A DNA stretch of 64,000 nt from Sulfuritalea sp. (GCF_017302275.1 NZ_JAFLDR010000003.1:1-64000), one strand, 5' to 3'. Counted from the first letter of the stretch, positions 44,164 to 53,290 are shown. Notes: generated by a model from the sequence alone, not told the origin. A program made the numbers and translations.

Positions 44164-44435
44164 TCAGGCCGTCATGGCTTGCGGCGACGCTAGCACATTG
44201 GCTGCCTGGATCGCGCCGTACTCGGTAAAGGCGAAGGGCAGCACCTTCGAAAACTTGAGCTTGGCGAGGCGGTCACATTTTGTGACCACCTCCTGCTTTT
44301 CCCCCGGCGGGAGGCGAAACATGGAGTCTTCCGGAAAGCCCGCCGCGTTGCGCTTGACGGCCTGATTGAGCGCCCTGGTCGGAACTCCATAGCGATCCGC
44401 CAGATCAAGCGTCGATCATTACCCCTTGGTCGCGT
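44164..44435 (-). pseudogene. ORF6N (KilA-N-like) domain remnant
   Basis: On the minus strand, DLADRYGVPTRALNQAVKRN, AAGFPEDSMFRLPPGEKQEV, then LPFAFTEYGAIQAANVLASPQA match the ORF6N domain of phage and mobile-element regulators. The preceding residues VMIDA are in another frame, so a frameshift lies near 44415. The protein ends early at TGA 44166-44164, lacking the usual C-terminal part. The remaining bases to 44520 hold nothing recognisable. Confidence 0.75.
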
Positions 44436-44520
44436 CGGGAAACTTGATTGGTGAATATTCAGTCACGGCGCAGCTTCTGCCGGACCGCTGTCGAAGGTCG
44501 TTGCGATGATGGCGATTTGA

Positions 44521-44763
44521 CTAAACCGGCAGTGACCGGTCGTAAAGCGTTTCCGGCGCGATGTCGATATTGCCCGGCCAGACGACGGTGCCGCAGTCGA
44601 CGGAGGCCTTGGCGAAAAGCGGCGATCCCTTCAACTGGACAAACGGCTTTTTGTCCATGTACGGCCCCATGTCGAACACGCGCTTCTCGCCGTTCTCGAA
44701 TTGAAGGAACAGCTTGTAGTCCGGTCCGGTTTCCACCTTCACTACATCGAGCAGGTCGTGCAT
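44521..44763 (-). CDS. DUF2442 domain protein
   Basis: The 80-residue protein has the DUF2442 pattern VVKVETGPDYKLFLQFENGE, KRVFDMGPYMDKKPFVQLKG and the end GTVVWPGNIDIAPETLYDRS. AGGGAG lies before the ATG. DUF4160 and DUF2442 genes commonly occur as a pair and have been suggested to be a toxin-antitoxin-like module; no experimental role is known to me. Confidence 0.9.
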   Translation of the reverse strand: MHDLLDVVKVETGPDYKLFLQFENGEKRVFDMGPYMDKKPFVQLKGSPLFAKASVDCGTVVWPGNIDIAPETLYDRSLPV

Positions 44764-44773
44764 GGCGCTCTCC

Positions 44774-45043
44774 CTATTGCAGCGGCGCGATTCGGAACGG
44801 CTGCTCGCCGGCGGCCGCCAGTTCCCAGTCGGCATACAGCTCGTCCTTGTGGATTTCGATCCATGCCTGAACCATTTTGAGTTGTCTTGGCGGAATGCTG
44901 CCAGCAAGTACGTTGCCGTCTTCAATGGCGATCGACGCCTTAGCGCCGGCGTACCGCACATGAATGTGGGGCAGATTGTGCCGGTCGGAATCCTCGAAGA
45001 ACATCGATACAAGGATGCCGTAGAACATGCTGATTGTTGGCAT
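44774..45043 (-). CDS. DUF4160 domain protein
   Basis: The 89-residue protein has the DUF4160 hallmark GILVSMFFEDSDRHNLPHIHVRYAG (split) with its His-x-His pair, followed by GNVLAGSIPPRQLKMVQAWI. A perfect GAGGAGG precedes the ATG. Its stop lies 10 bp before the DUF2442 gene, so both are one small operon. Confidence 0.92.
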   Translation of the reverse strand: MPTISMFYGILVSMFFEDSDRHNLPHIHVRYAGAKASIAIEDGNVLAGSIPPRQLKMVQAWIEIHKDELYADWELAAAGEQPFRIAPLQ

Positions 45044-45130
45044 TTCGCCTCCTCTTGACCAGTGAAGGTCGCCGCGAACTCAGGCGAAGTATAGGCAATA
45101 GCCGGCTGCCGTACGCAATCAAAATGCCTG

Positions 45131-45904
45131 TCAGCTTGATCCGTTGTCGAACGTCGCCGCCATGTCCCGCGCCGCCACCAGCAGGCGCGGCACGCATTCC
45201 ATGGCGCGGGCCATGGGCAGCCGCGCCACCGGCGCCTGCAGCGCCACGGTGGCGATCATGCGGCCGCCGGCGCCGATCACCGGCACCGCCAGGCCGATCA
45301 CGCCGGCCTGCAATTCCTCGTTGTTGACGCCGACGCGGGTCTTGGCGATGTCGTCGATCTGGGCTTCGAGCAGGGCGATGTCGGTCACCGTGTTGTCGGT
45401 GTAGCGCTTCAGGCTCAGCGATTCGAGCATGCGGCGGCGCTTGGCCCTGGGCATCTGGCTGAGGAAGAGCTTGCCGCTCGAAGTGCAGTGCAGCGGCACG
45501 CGCGAGCCGGGCTTGAGCTCCGCCTTGAGCGACCAGTCGGTTTCGACGCGATCGATGTAGACGATCTCGTCGCCGTTCAACATGGCCAGGTTGCAGGTCT
45601 CGCCGATGTCATCGACCACGCGGCGCAGGATGGCGCGGCGCTCACCGCGCGGGTCGTTGTTGGACATGACGTCGAGGCCCAGGCGCGCCAGGCGATGGCC
45701 GACGCCGTAGGTCTTGCCGGTCGGCTCGCGCTGGATCAGGCCGGCACTTTCGAGCAGGCCGAGGATGCGGAAGGCCGTCGGCGCCGGCAGGCCGCAGCTC
45801 GCGGCGATGTCGGAGAGCGCCAGCGGCCGGTTGGCGCGGGCCACGGTTTCCATGATCGCGACCGCGCGCAGGGCGGCGGCCGAGGAGTTGCCGGATTCGC
45901 TCAT
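45131..45904 (-). CDS. IclR family transcriptional regulator of the TctCBA-SauST operon
   Basis: The 257-residue regulator has an N-terminal winged helix (ALRAVAIMETVARANRPLAL, SDIAASCGLPAPTAFRILGL) and the effector domain (VPLHCTSSGKLFLSQMPRAK, TRVGVNNEELQAGVIGLAVP). It is divergent from tctC, with two strong palindromes in the 232-bp gap. By position it should control sulfoacetate uptake and activation. Confidence 0.93.
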   Translation of the reverse strand: MSESGNSSAAALRAVAIMETVARANRPLALSDIAASCGLPAPTAFRILGLLESAGLIQREPTGKTYGVGHRLARLGLDVMSNNDPRGERRAILRRVVDDIGETCNLAMLNGDEIVYIDRVETDWSLKAELKPGSRVPLHCTSSGKLFLSQMPRAKRRRMLESLSLKRYTDNTVTDIALLEAQIDDIAKTRVGVNNEELQAGVIGLAVPVIGAGGRMIATVALQAPVARLPMARAMECVPRLLVAARDMAATFDNGSS

Positions 45905-46029
45905 GGGGCGGGATTTCGGGCCTGGAACATGGCGGCAGTATAAAAGCAGTCCGCAGCGCCTGGAAGCAAAATCAGTCGAAAATGAAAAGAAAGATTTCGT
46001 TTAAAGTGGAAAATGTTGGCGTTTGACGA

Positions 46030-46075
46030 TTTCCCGGCGTATATTCCGGGAAAAACGAAACTCGCGATTTCGTTT
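46030..46075. promoter_or_regulatory. Double palindrome in the IclR-tctC gap
   Basis: TTTCCCGG-CGTATATT-CCGGGAAA (46030-46053) is followed at once by AAACGAAA-CTCGCGA-TTTCGTTT (46053-46075); both have 8-bp perfect arms. A further TTTCGTTT half-site is at 45995-46002. Likely operators for the adjacent IclR regulator, 62-107 bp before tctC. Confidence 0.65.
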
Positions 46076-46136
46076 CCAGGCCCGGTAGAAGGCCGCCGCG
46101 AACCAGCGCTGCAGAACCACACATGAGGAGACCACC

Positions 46137-47096
46137 ATGCACCTGACGACCCCGAAACTGTTCCGCGAAATCCTGTTTTCCCTCGCCGCGTTGTTCGCCG
46201 CCAGCGGCGCCATCGGCCAGGAGAAGTACCCGCAACGCCCGATCGAGTTCGTCGTGCCCTGGGGACCGGGTGGCGGCGCCGATCAGTTGGCGCGCAAGCT
46301 GGGCAAGCTGCTCGAGGCCGACCTGAAGACCTCCTTCCCGGTGATCAATGTCCCCGGCGCCACCGGCAACACCGGCATGACCAAGCTCCTGAGCGGCCAA
46401 GCCGACGGCTACTCGATGGCCATCCTGATCGGCGACACGGCGGCGACCCTGGTCGCCGGCGGCGCGCGCTGGAAGCTGGCCGACGTGACGCCGCTGGCCA
46501 TCGCCATCCGCCAGCCCTCGGGGCTCTTCGTCAAGGCGGACAGCCGCTTCAAGACCTGGAACGACGTGGTGGCCGAAGCCAAGGCCAAGCCGGGCACGCT
46601 CAAGGTGGCCATCCTCGGCTTCGGCAGCGCCGATGACATCACCCTGAACTTCCTCGCCGGCAAGGGCATCAAGATGATTGGCGTGCCCTTCGCCAGCCCC
46701 GGCGAGCGCTACAGCTCGATCCTCGGCGGCCATGCCGACATCCTGTTCGAGCAGGCCGGCGACGTCGGCAGCTTCCTCAACAGCAAGCAGATGCGGCCGC
46801 TGATCTTCTTCGGCGAGGAGCGCATGGAGGAGTTCCCCGACGTGCCCTCGTCCAAGGAAGCCGGCCTGGAAATCTACCTGCCGCAGTTCCGCTCGCTGGT
46901 GATGAAGGCCGGCACCGATCCGGCGCGCGTCAAGCTGGTGGCCGACGCCATCGCCCGCGCGGCGAAGTCGCCCGAGTTCGTCGCCTTCCTCAAGGAGTCG
47001 ATGGCGCGCAAGGACAGCTTCCTCGGTGCCGCCGAGGCGCAGAGCTTCATCGCCGGCGAGATCGACACCATGCAGAAGTTCACCGCCAAGAAGTAA
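46137..47096 (+). CDS. tctC: Tripartite tricarboxylate transporter substrate-binding protein (TctC family)
   Basis: The 319-residue precursor has a signal peptide ending near AIGQEKYPQRPIEFVVPWGP. It shows the Bug/TctC pattern PWGPGGGADQLARKL, VINVPGATGNTGMTKLL and EAKAKPGTLKVAILGFGSAD. In context with sauS and sauT the ligand is probably sulfoacetate, replacing the MFS importer SauU known from Cupriavidus; this is inferred from gene order. Confidence 0.92.
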   Translation: MHLTTPKLFREILFSLAALFAASGAIGQEKYPQRPIEFVVPWGPGGGADQLARKLGKLLEADLKTSFPVINVPGATGNTGMTKLLSGQADGYSMAILIGDTAATLVAGGARWKLADVTPLAIAIRQPSGLFVKADSRFKTWNDVVAEAKAKPGTLKVAILGFGSADDITLNFLAGKGIKMIGVPFASPGERYSSILGGHADILFEQAGDVGSFLNSKQMRPLIFFGEERMEEFPDVPSSKEAGLEIYLPQFRSLVMKAGTDPARVKLVADAIARAAKSPEFVAFLKESMARKDSFLGAAEAQSFIAGEIDTMQKFTAKK

Positions 47097-47123
47097 GGCG
47101 GCAGGAACCCGGATGGAATCGCC

Positions 47124-47675
47124 ATGCTGAACCGCCTGCTGCGTGCCTCGCCCTACATCGTGGTGCAACTGGCCGCGATGTACCTCTACCAGGTGGCGGG
47201 GCGCATCGACTTTCCCGCGGCGCCGGGACGGATCGGGCCGGACTTCTGGCCCAAGTCCATCCTGGTGCTGCTGGGGCTGGTCTGCGTTTATGAAATCATC
47301 AAGAACCTGCTGATCGGCGAAACCTTCACGGCGGCCGGCCTGCTGGAAAAATTCATGAAGGACAGCGGCGAAGCGGGAGGCGAGGAAAAGCTGCGCAGCT
47401 ATCCGCTGCTGCTCGGCGGCGGCATAGTCCTCACCATCATCTACGTCGTCACCATTTCCACGCTCGGCTTCTTCCTCGCCACGATCGCCTACCTGGCACT
47501 GTTCATGGTCCTCGGGCGCTACCGCAACTGGACGGTGATCGCCGTCTCCAGCGTACTTGGTGCGCTGGCGCTGGTGTTCATTTTCATGAAAGTGGTTTAC
47601 GTCTCGCTGCCGCTGGGGAGCGAACCCTTCTCGGCGGTTTCGCTCTGGTTGCTGCGCGTCATGGGGGTGCACTAA
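47124..47675 (+). CDS. tctB: Tripartite tricarboxylate transporter small membrane subunit (TctB family)
   Basis: The 183-residue protein has four transmembrane helices and the TctB-like RIGPDFWPKSILVLLGLVCV near the N-terminus. Its stop overlaps the tctA start (TAATG). Confidence 0.9.
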   Translation: MLNRLLRASPYIVVQLAAMYLYQVAGRIDFPAAPGRIGPDFWPKSILVLLGLVCVYEIIKNLLIGETFTAAGLLEKFMKDSGEAGGEEKLRSYPLLLGGGIVLTIIYVVTISTLGFFLATIAYLALFMVLGRYRNWTVIAVSSVLGALALVFIFMKVVYVSLPLGSEPFSAVSLWLLRVMGVH

Positions 47676-49177
47676 TGGAGGCGCTGGTCCACCTCGGCAA
47701 CGGCTTCCTGCAGGTCTTGCAGCCGATGAACCTGCTGGTGCTGTTCATCGGCTTGGTGCTGGGCATGCTGGTCGCGGTGCTGCCGGGGCTGACGCTGGTG
47801 ATGGGCGTGGTGCTCGCGCTGCCCTTCACCTACAGCATGGAACTGCTGCCGGCGATCATCCTGCTCACCGCCATGTATGTCTCCGGCACCTACGGCGGCG
47901 CCTTCACCGCCATCCTGTTCCGCATTCCCGGTGAACCGATCGATGTGCCCCTGCTGTGGGACGGCTACACCATGGCGCGCAAGGGCCAGCCGGCCAAGGC
48001 GCTGGGCTGGACGCTGTTCTCCGCGCTGGGCGGCGGCCTGGTGATGGTCATGGTGATGGTGCTGGCCTCGGCGCCGGTGGCCAAGTTCGCACTGACCTTC
48101 TCCTCGCCCGAGTATTTCGCCATCATCGTCTTCGGCCTCGCCAGCGTGGTCTCGCTCGGCGGCGGCTCGATCACCAACGCCGCCATCAGCCTGATGCTGG
48201 GCCTGTTGATCGCCACCGTCGGCGTCGATTCGATCTACGGCGCCGAGCGCTTCGCCTTCGGCGTGCCCTTCCTCCAGGACGGCATCGAGTACCTGCTGGT
48301 GATGGTCGGCGCCTACGGCCTGGGCGAGGTATTCACCCGCATGGAAAAGGGCTTTGCCGGTGACGGCGCGTCGGCCGATACCGACCGCCGCATCAACACC
48401 GAATTCCCCACGCTGGCGGAAATGATCAAGCTCAAGATGACCTTCCTGCGCAGCTCGCTGGTCGGCATCGTGGTCGGCATCATCCCCGGTGCCGGCGCCA
48501 CCGTCGCCTCCTTTGTCGCCTACGGCGCCGAGGGCCAGTATGGCAAGCGCGGCAAGGAGCTCGGCAGCGGCATCGCCGAAGGCATCATCGCGCCGCAGAC
48601 GGCGGCGACCTCCTCGGTCGGCGGCGCGATGATCCCGCTGCTGACCATGGGCATCCCCGGCAGCGGCGCGACCGCGATCATCCTCGGCGCCTTCCTGCTG
48701 CACGGCATGCAGCCGGGGCCGCAGGTCTTCGTCACCTCGGGGCCCTTCGTCTATGCCGTGTTCGCCTCGATGTTCCTCGGCGTGATCGGCATGTGCATCC
48801 TCGGCTTCTTCGCCATCAAGCCGCTGGTCAAGGTGCTGGAACTGCCCGAGGCGGTGGTCTCGGCCTTCGTCGTGATGTTCTGCTTCATCGGCGCCTTCGC
48901 CGCGCGCAACAACCTCTCCGACCTGTATGTCATCACGGCATTCGGCATCCTCGGCTACCTGTTCGAGAAGTTCAAATTCCCCATCGCGCCGATGGTGCTC
49001 GGCGTCATCCTCGGCCCGCTGGCGGAAAGCTCCTTCATGACCATGATGGTCAGCCACGGCAACGACTGGACGGTGCTGATGGGCCGCCCGATCAGCGCCA
49101 CGGTGATGGTGCTGGCGGTGGTCGCGCTGGTCTATCCGATACAACGCCAGCTGCGCGAGAAGACCCGGCGCAACTAG
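47675..49177 (+). CDS. tctA: Tripartite tricarboxylate transporter large membrane subunit (TctA family)
   Basis: The 500-residue permease has about 11-12 helices and the family blocks LVLGMLVAVLPGLTLVMGVV, YVSGTYGGAFTAILFRIPGE and VASFVAYGAEGQYGKRGKEL plus MIPLLTMGIPGSGATAIILG. Together with tctB and tctC the transporter is complete. Confidence 0.95.
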   Translation: MEALVHLGNGFLQVLQPMNLLVLFIGLVLGMLVAVLPGLTLVMGVVLALPFTYSMELLPAIILLTAMYVSGTYGGAFTAILFRIPGEPIDVPLLWDGYTMARKGQPAKALGWTLFSALGGGLVMVMVMVLASAPVAKFALTFSSPEYFAIIVFGLASVVSLGGGSITNAAISLMLGLLIATVGVDSIYGAERFAFGVPFLQDGIEYLLVMVGAYGLGEVFTRMEKGFAGDGASADTDRRINTEFPTLAEMIKLKMTFLRSSLVGIVVGIIPGAGATVASFVAYGAEGQYGKRGKELGSGIAEGIIAPQTAATSSVGGAMIPLLTMGIPGSGATAIILGAFLLHGMQPGPQVFVTSGPFVYAVFASMFLGVIGMCILGFFAIKPLVKVLELPEAVVSAFVVMFCFIGAFAARNNLSDLYVITAFGILGYLFEKFKFPIAPMVLGVILGPLAESSFMTMMVSHGNDWTVLMGRPISATVMVLAVVALVYPIQRQLREKTRRN

Positions 49178-49226
49178 AAAACTGGCGACAGAAAGGCTGA
49201 AACCGATGGGGATGATTCTCACCGTC

Positions 49227-49297
49227 ATCCCGGGCTTGACCCGGGATCCAGAAACGACCGCCGACTGGATTCCGGCATTCGCCGGAATGACGTATCG
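49227..49297 (-). repeat. Dispersed repeat C, copy 2 (inverted)
   Basis: Reverse-complement copy of the element at 43277-43352, with the two hairpin units in mirror order (TCATCCCGGGCTTGACCCGG first, GGAATTCGCC-type second, ending GGAATGACGTATC). It fills the gap between tctA and sauS. Confidence 0.8.
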
Positions 49298-49349
49298 AAC
49301 CATTTGTTTCTGCACTACTGACTACTAGCAACAGAAAGGCAGCAGAGCA

Positions 49350-50741
49350 ATGGACAAGGCAGTCACCCAACTGATCGAGGCCGCACGCGCTGCGCAGCGT
49401 CGCTACGAAACCTGGGACCAGGCCGGCGTCGACGCGCTGGTAGCGGCCGCCGGCTGGGCGATCATGGAACCCGGGCGCAACCGGGCGCTGGCCGAAATGG
49501 CGGTGCGCGACACGGGCCTCGGCGTGGTCGAGGACAAGGTCACCAAAAACCACCGCAAGACCCTGGGCCTGCTGCGCGACCTCAAGGGTGCGAAGAGCGT
49601 CGGCGTCATCGCCGAGTACCCGGAGCGCGGCATCGTCGAGATCGCCCGGCCGGTCGGCGTGGTCGCCGCGATCACGCCCTCGACCAACCCCGGCGCCACG
49701 CCGGCCAACAAGATCATCAACGCGCTCAAGGGCCGCAATGCGGTGATCGTCGCGCCTTCGCCCAAGGGCGCCTCGACCTGCGCCGCGCTGGTCGGCTACG
49801 TCACAGCGGAACTGGCGAAAGTCGGCGCGCCGGACAACCTGGTGCAGATGCTGCCCGCCCCGATCACCAAGAACGCGACGCATGCGCTGATGCGGCAATC
49901 CGACCTGGTGGTGGCCACCGGCTCGCAGGCCAACGTGCGCGCGGCCTATGCCAGCGGCACGCCGGCCTTCGGCGTCGGCGCCGGCAATGTCGCCAGCATC
50001 ATCGACGCCTCGGCCGACCTGGCCGACGCGGCGGCGGCGATCGCCCGCTCCAAGACCTTCGACAACGCCACGAGTTGTTCGTCGGAGAACAGCGTGGTGA
50101 TCCTCGATGCGGTGTATTCCGGGGCCATGGCCGCTTTGACGGCCGCAGGCGGCATGCTGCTCGATGCGGCGGAGAAGGCCAGGCTGCAGGCCGTGATGTG
50201 GCCCGAGGGCAAGCTGGCGGCGCAGGTGACGGCGCAGGACGCGCCGCGCATCGCGCAGATCGCCGGGCTGGAAAGCGAGGCCCTGCAGACCGCGCGCTTC
50301 CTGATGGTCGAGGAAACTGGGGCCGGGCCGGAATTCCCTTTCTCCGGCGAAAAGCTGTCGCCGGTGCTGGCCGTGTATCGGGCGCGCGACTTCGACCACG
50401 CCTGCGCCATCGTCGGCGATATCTATGCCTTCCAGGGCGCGGGACATTCGGTCAGCATCCACAGCGCCGACGACGCACACATCCTGCGCCTCGGCCTTGA
50501 GCTGCCGGTCTCGCGGGTGATCGTGAACCAGATCCACTGCTACGCCACCGGCGGCAGCTTCGACAACGGCCTGCCGTTCTCGCTGTCGATGGGCTGCGGC
50601 ACCTGGGGCCGCAACAATTTCTCCGACAACATGAACTACCGCCACTACCTCAACATCACGCGCATCTCGCGCCGGATCGCGCCGCGCGAGCCGGCCCTGG
50701 ACGAGATTTTCGGCGAGCATTTCCGCAAGTACGGCAAATAG
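49350..50741 (+). CDS. sauS: Sulfoacetaldehyde dehydrogenase (acylating), SauS-like
   Basis: This CoA-acylating aldehyde dehydrogenase would reduce sulfoacetyl-CoA to sulfoacetaldehyde (EC 1.2.1.81 in Cupriavidus). The 463-residue protein has the class features VAAITPSTNPGATPANKIIN, the catalytic Cys in FDNATSCSSENSVVIL, and ALKGRNAVIVAPSPKGASTC. Acetaldehyde or other acylating dehydrogenases share this fold. The pairing with a CoA ligase downstream, a TTT transporter upstream and xsc nearby makes SauS the best reading. Confidence 0.82.
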   Translation: MDKAVTQLIEAARAAQRRYETWDQAGVDALVAAAGWAIMEPGRNRALAEMAVRDTGLGVVEDKVTKNHRKTLGLLRDLKGAKSVGVIAEYPERGIVEIARPVGVVAAITPSTNPGATPANKIINALKGRNAVIVAPSPKGASTCAALVGYVTAELAKVGAPDNLVQMLPAPITKNATHALMRQSDLVVATGSQANVRAAYASGTPAFGVGAGNVASIIDASADLADAAAAIARSKTFDNATSCSSENSVVILDAVYSGAMAALTAAGGMLLDAAEKARLQAVMWPEGKLAAQVTAQDAPRIAQIAGLESEALQTARFLMVEETGAGPEFPFSGEKLSPVLAVYRARDFDHACAIVGDIYAFQGAGHSVSIHSADDAHILRLGLELPVSRVIVNQIHCYATGGSFDNGLPFSLSMGCGTWGRNNFSDNMNYRHYLNITRISRRIAPREPALDEIFGEHFRKYGK

Positions 50742-50743
50742 GC

Positions 50744-52279
50744 ATGTTGCGTACGATCCGGGCACTGGTCGAACATCAGGCGGCAGTCCGCCCCGATGCG
50801 ACCTACCTGATCGCGCCGGAAACCGGGCGGGTGATGAGCTTCGCCGAACTACGTTCCGCCTCGCTGCGCCTGGCGTCCTGGCTCGCCGGCGAGGGCATAC
50901 GCCCCGGCGCGAAAGTGGCGCTGCTGATGCACAACGGCTACCAGACCTGCCGCCTGTTCATCGGCGCGATGTACGGCGGCTACTGCGTTACACCGCTCAA
51001 CCTGCTGGCCCAGCCCTCGCAGCTCGCCTACGTGCTGGAGCACAGCGACGCCGAGATCGTCTTCGTCGCGCCCGACCAGGTCGAGCGCCTGCGGCAGGCC
51101 GCCGCAGGTCTGGCGAAGCCGCCGCGCTTGGTGGTCTGCGAGGTCGATGCGGTGGAGTTCCTGCCGCCTGCAGCGACCACCGCCACGCCTGCGACTCCCG
51201 GCGAGGAAGACGCGGCGCTGATGATGTACACCTCGGGCACCACCGGCAAGCCCAAGGGCGTGGTGCTGGCGCAGCGCGCCGTGGTCTCCGGCGGGCAATT
51301 CGTTTCGGCGGTGCATGAACTCGGCCCGGCCGACCGCGTGATGGCCGTGCTGCCGCTGTACCACATCAATGCCCAGGTGGTCACCGCCACCGCGCCGCTG
51401 ATCCATGGCGGCAGCCTGGTGCTGCCCAGGCGCTTCAGCGCCTCGAACTTCTGGCAGACGGCGATCGGCCAGGGCTGCACCTGGGTCAACGTGGTGCCGA
51501 CCATGATCGCCTACCTGTTGAACGGCCCGGACCTGGCGACGCTCGGCCTCGATGGCGCGGCGATCCGCTTCTGCCGCTCGGCCTCGGCGCCGCTGCCGCC
51601 GGCGCAGCACCTGGCCTTCGAGCAGAAGTTCGGCATCGGCATCATCGAGACCATGGGCCTCACCGAAACCGCGGCGCCCTGCTTCTCCAATCCGCTCGAC
51701 CCGGCGCAGCGCAAGCTCGGCAGCCCGGGGCCGGCCTTCGGCAACGAGGCGAAGATCATCGACACCGCCGCCGCCACGCTGCCCGCCGGCGCGACCGGCG
51801 AGATCATGGTGCGCGGCGCCAACGTCATGACGTGCTACTACAAGGACCCGGCCGAGACGGCGCGCACCCTGGAAGCCGACGGCTGGCTGCATACCGGCGA
51901 CCTCGGCCACATGGACGCCGACGGCTTCGTTTTCGTCACCGGGCGCATCAAGGAACTCATCATCAAGGGCGGCGAGAACATCGCGCCGCGCGAGATCGAC
52001 GAGGCGCTGCTCCAGCATCCCGCGCTGCTTGAAGCTGCGGTGGTCGGCATTCCCGACGACAACTACGGCCAGGAAATCATGGCCTGCGTGGTGCTGAAAC
52101 CGGACCGGACCTGCTCCGAGGCGGAACTGCGCGAGTACTGCCAGGGCACGCTGGGCAGCTACAAGACGCCACGGCTGTTCCGCTTCGTCAAGGAGTTGCC
52201 GAAGGGCCCGTCGGGCAAGGTGCAGCGTTTGAAAATGCTCGACCTTCTTGCGCCCGCGACGCCGTCCGGGTCCATCTAG
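50744..52279 (+). CDS. sauT: AMP-forming CoA ligase, sulfoacetate-CoA ligase (SauT) candidate
   Basis: The 511-residue adenylate-forming enzyme has the AMP-binding motif MMYTSGTTGKPKGVVLAQ, the A5 region IIETMGLTETAAPC, the hinge DGWLHTGDLGHMDADGFVFV and the C-terminal catalytic Lys in LPKGPSGKVQRLKM. It starts two bases after sauS. In Cupriavidus the homologous SauT makes sulfoacetyl-CoA from sulfoacetate. Substrate assignment rests on synteny with sauS and xsc. Confidence 0.82.
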   Translation: MLRTIRALVEHQAAVRPDATYLIAPETGRVMSFAELRSASLRLASWLAGEGIRPGAKVALLMHNGYQTCRLFIGAMYGGYCVTPLNLLAQPSQLAYVLEHSDAEIVFVAPDQVERLRQAAAGLAKPPRLVVCEVDAVEFLPPAATTATPATPGEEDAALMMYTSGTTGKPKGVVLAQRAVVSGGQFVSAVHELGPADRVMAVLPLYHINAQVVTATAPLIHGGSLVLPRRFSASNFWQTAIGQGCTWVNVVPTMIAYLLNGPDLATLGLDGAAIRFCRSASAPLPPAQHLAFEQKFGIGIIETMGLTETAAPCFSNPLDPAQRKLGSPGPAFGNEAKIIDTAAATLPAGATGEIMVRGANVMTCYYKDPAETARTLEADGWLHTGDLGHMDADGFVFVTGRIKELIIKGGENIAPREIDEALLQHPALLEAAVVGIPDDNYGQEIMACVVLKPDRTCSEAELREYCQGTLGSYKTPRLFRFVKELPKGPSGKVQRLKMLDLLAPATPSGSI

Positions 52280-52307
52280 TCCGCATGCTTTTTTGACAAC
52301 CGCCCTC

Positions 52308-52420
52308 AAATCATGAAGCGCGCAACCTCGTTGGGGCTTCAGTGGGCAAACTCGGCCCGCCCCCCTTCGCCCCCCTCACGGGGGGTTCCTGAACGGCTCG
52401 CTGCGCTCGATATCACCGCC
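52308..52420 (+). repeat. Dispersed intergenic repeat A, copy 4
   Basis: AAATCATGAAGCGCGCAAC opens the element, then GGGCAAACTCGGCCCGCCCC, the C/G-tract palindrome, and GGCTCGCTGCGCTCGATATC. It closely parallels copy 2 over about 105 bp and closes the catabolic region before lpxL2. Confidence 0.8.
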
Positions 52421-52441
52421 CGCCGATTCCCCAGTTCCACG

Positions 52442-53290
52442 TCAATCCGTTTGCGGCGACTGCGCGCCCGCCGGCACCTTGTAGCGGTTGTAGCCCCAGA
52501 GGTATTGCCCGGGGCACTGGCGGATCAGCGTTTCGAGTTCGCGATTGATTTGCGCGGCGCGCTGCGTAAGGTCGCCTGCCAGTGGCGCCGACAGCGGAAA
52601 CAGCTTGAGGTAGTAGCCGGCGCCGTAGTGCAGGCGTTCGGCATAGGCCAGCAGCACGGTGGCGCCGCCGGGTACGGATTGGGCGAGGCGCGCGGCGAGC
52701 GTCATGGTGTAGGCGGAACGGCCAAAGAACGGTAGCCAGGCTCCTTCGCCGTTGCCCGGCACCTGGTCGGGCAGCATGCCGACGGCCTCGCCGCCCTTGA
52801 GCGCCTTGAGCAGGCGGCGCACCCCGGAGAGATCCGCCGGCGCCAGCTTGAGGTTCGCCCCGCGCCCCTCCTCGATCAACGGCGCCAGCCAGTCCTGCTT
52901 GGGCCGCCGGTAGAGCACGGTCATCGGCTTGCGCGCGGCGTAGTACTGCGCGGTGATCTCGAAACAGCCCAGATGCGGGGTAAGGAACACGATGCCGCGT
53001 TTGGCCTCCCACGCCGCTTCCACCAGTTCCCAGCCGGAGACTCGCACCACGCGTTCGATCACTTCGTCCTGCGGGCGCAGCCATATCTTCGGAAGTTCCA
53101 GCAGCGCCTTGCCGGCTTCGGCGATCGCCTCGGCCTTCGCCTCCATCATTCCTGCCTGCCGGATATGCAGCCGGAAATTGCGCCGGTAGGTCGGCGAAGC
53201 CAGCCACGCCAGCCAGCCGGCCAGCGCACCGAGGTTGTGCAGCAGCGGCAGCGGCAGGCGGGCGAGGAAGCGGAACAGGGCGGGTAACAC
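52442..53290 (-). CDS. LpxL/HtrB-type lysophospholipid acyltransferase, second copy
   Basis: The 282-residue protein has the short N-terminal anchor (LPALFRFLARLPLPLLHNLG), the catalytic HX4E motif in LTPHLGCFEIT, and VGMLPDQVPGNGEGAWLPFF, all features of late lipid A acyltransferases. It is divergent from the gnnA-like gene by 69 bp. Its place next to lipid A sugar genes and its same-strand order with lpxL1 and dapF support a role in lipid A acylation. Confidence 0.9.
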   Translation of the reverse strand: MLPALFRFLARLPLPLLHNLGALAGWLAWLASPTYRRNFRLHIRQAGMMEAKAEAIAEAGKALLELPKIWLRPQDEVIERVVRVSGWELVEAAWEAKRGIVFLTPHLGCFEITAQYYAARKPMTVLYRRPKQDWLAPLIEEGRGANLKLAPADLSGVRRLLKALKGGEAVGMLPDQVPGNGEGAWLPFFGRSAYTMTLAARLAQSVPGGATVLLAYAERLHYGAGYYLKLFPLSAPLAGDLTQRAAQINRELETLIRQCPGQYLWGYNRYKVPAGAQSPQTD

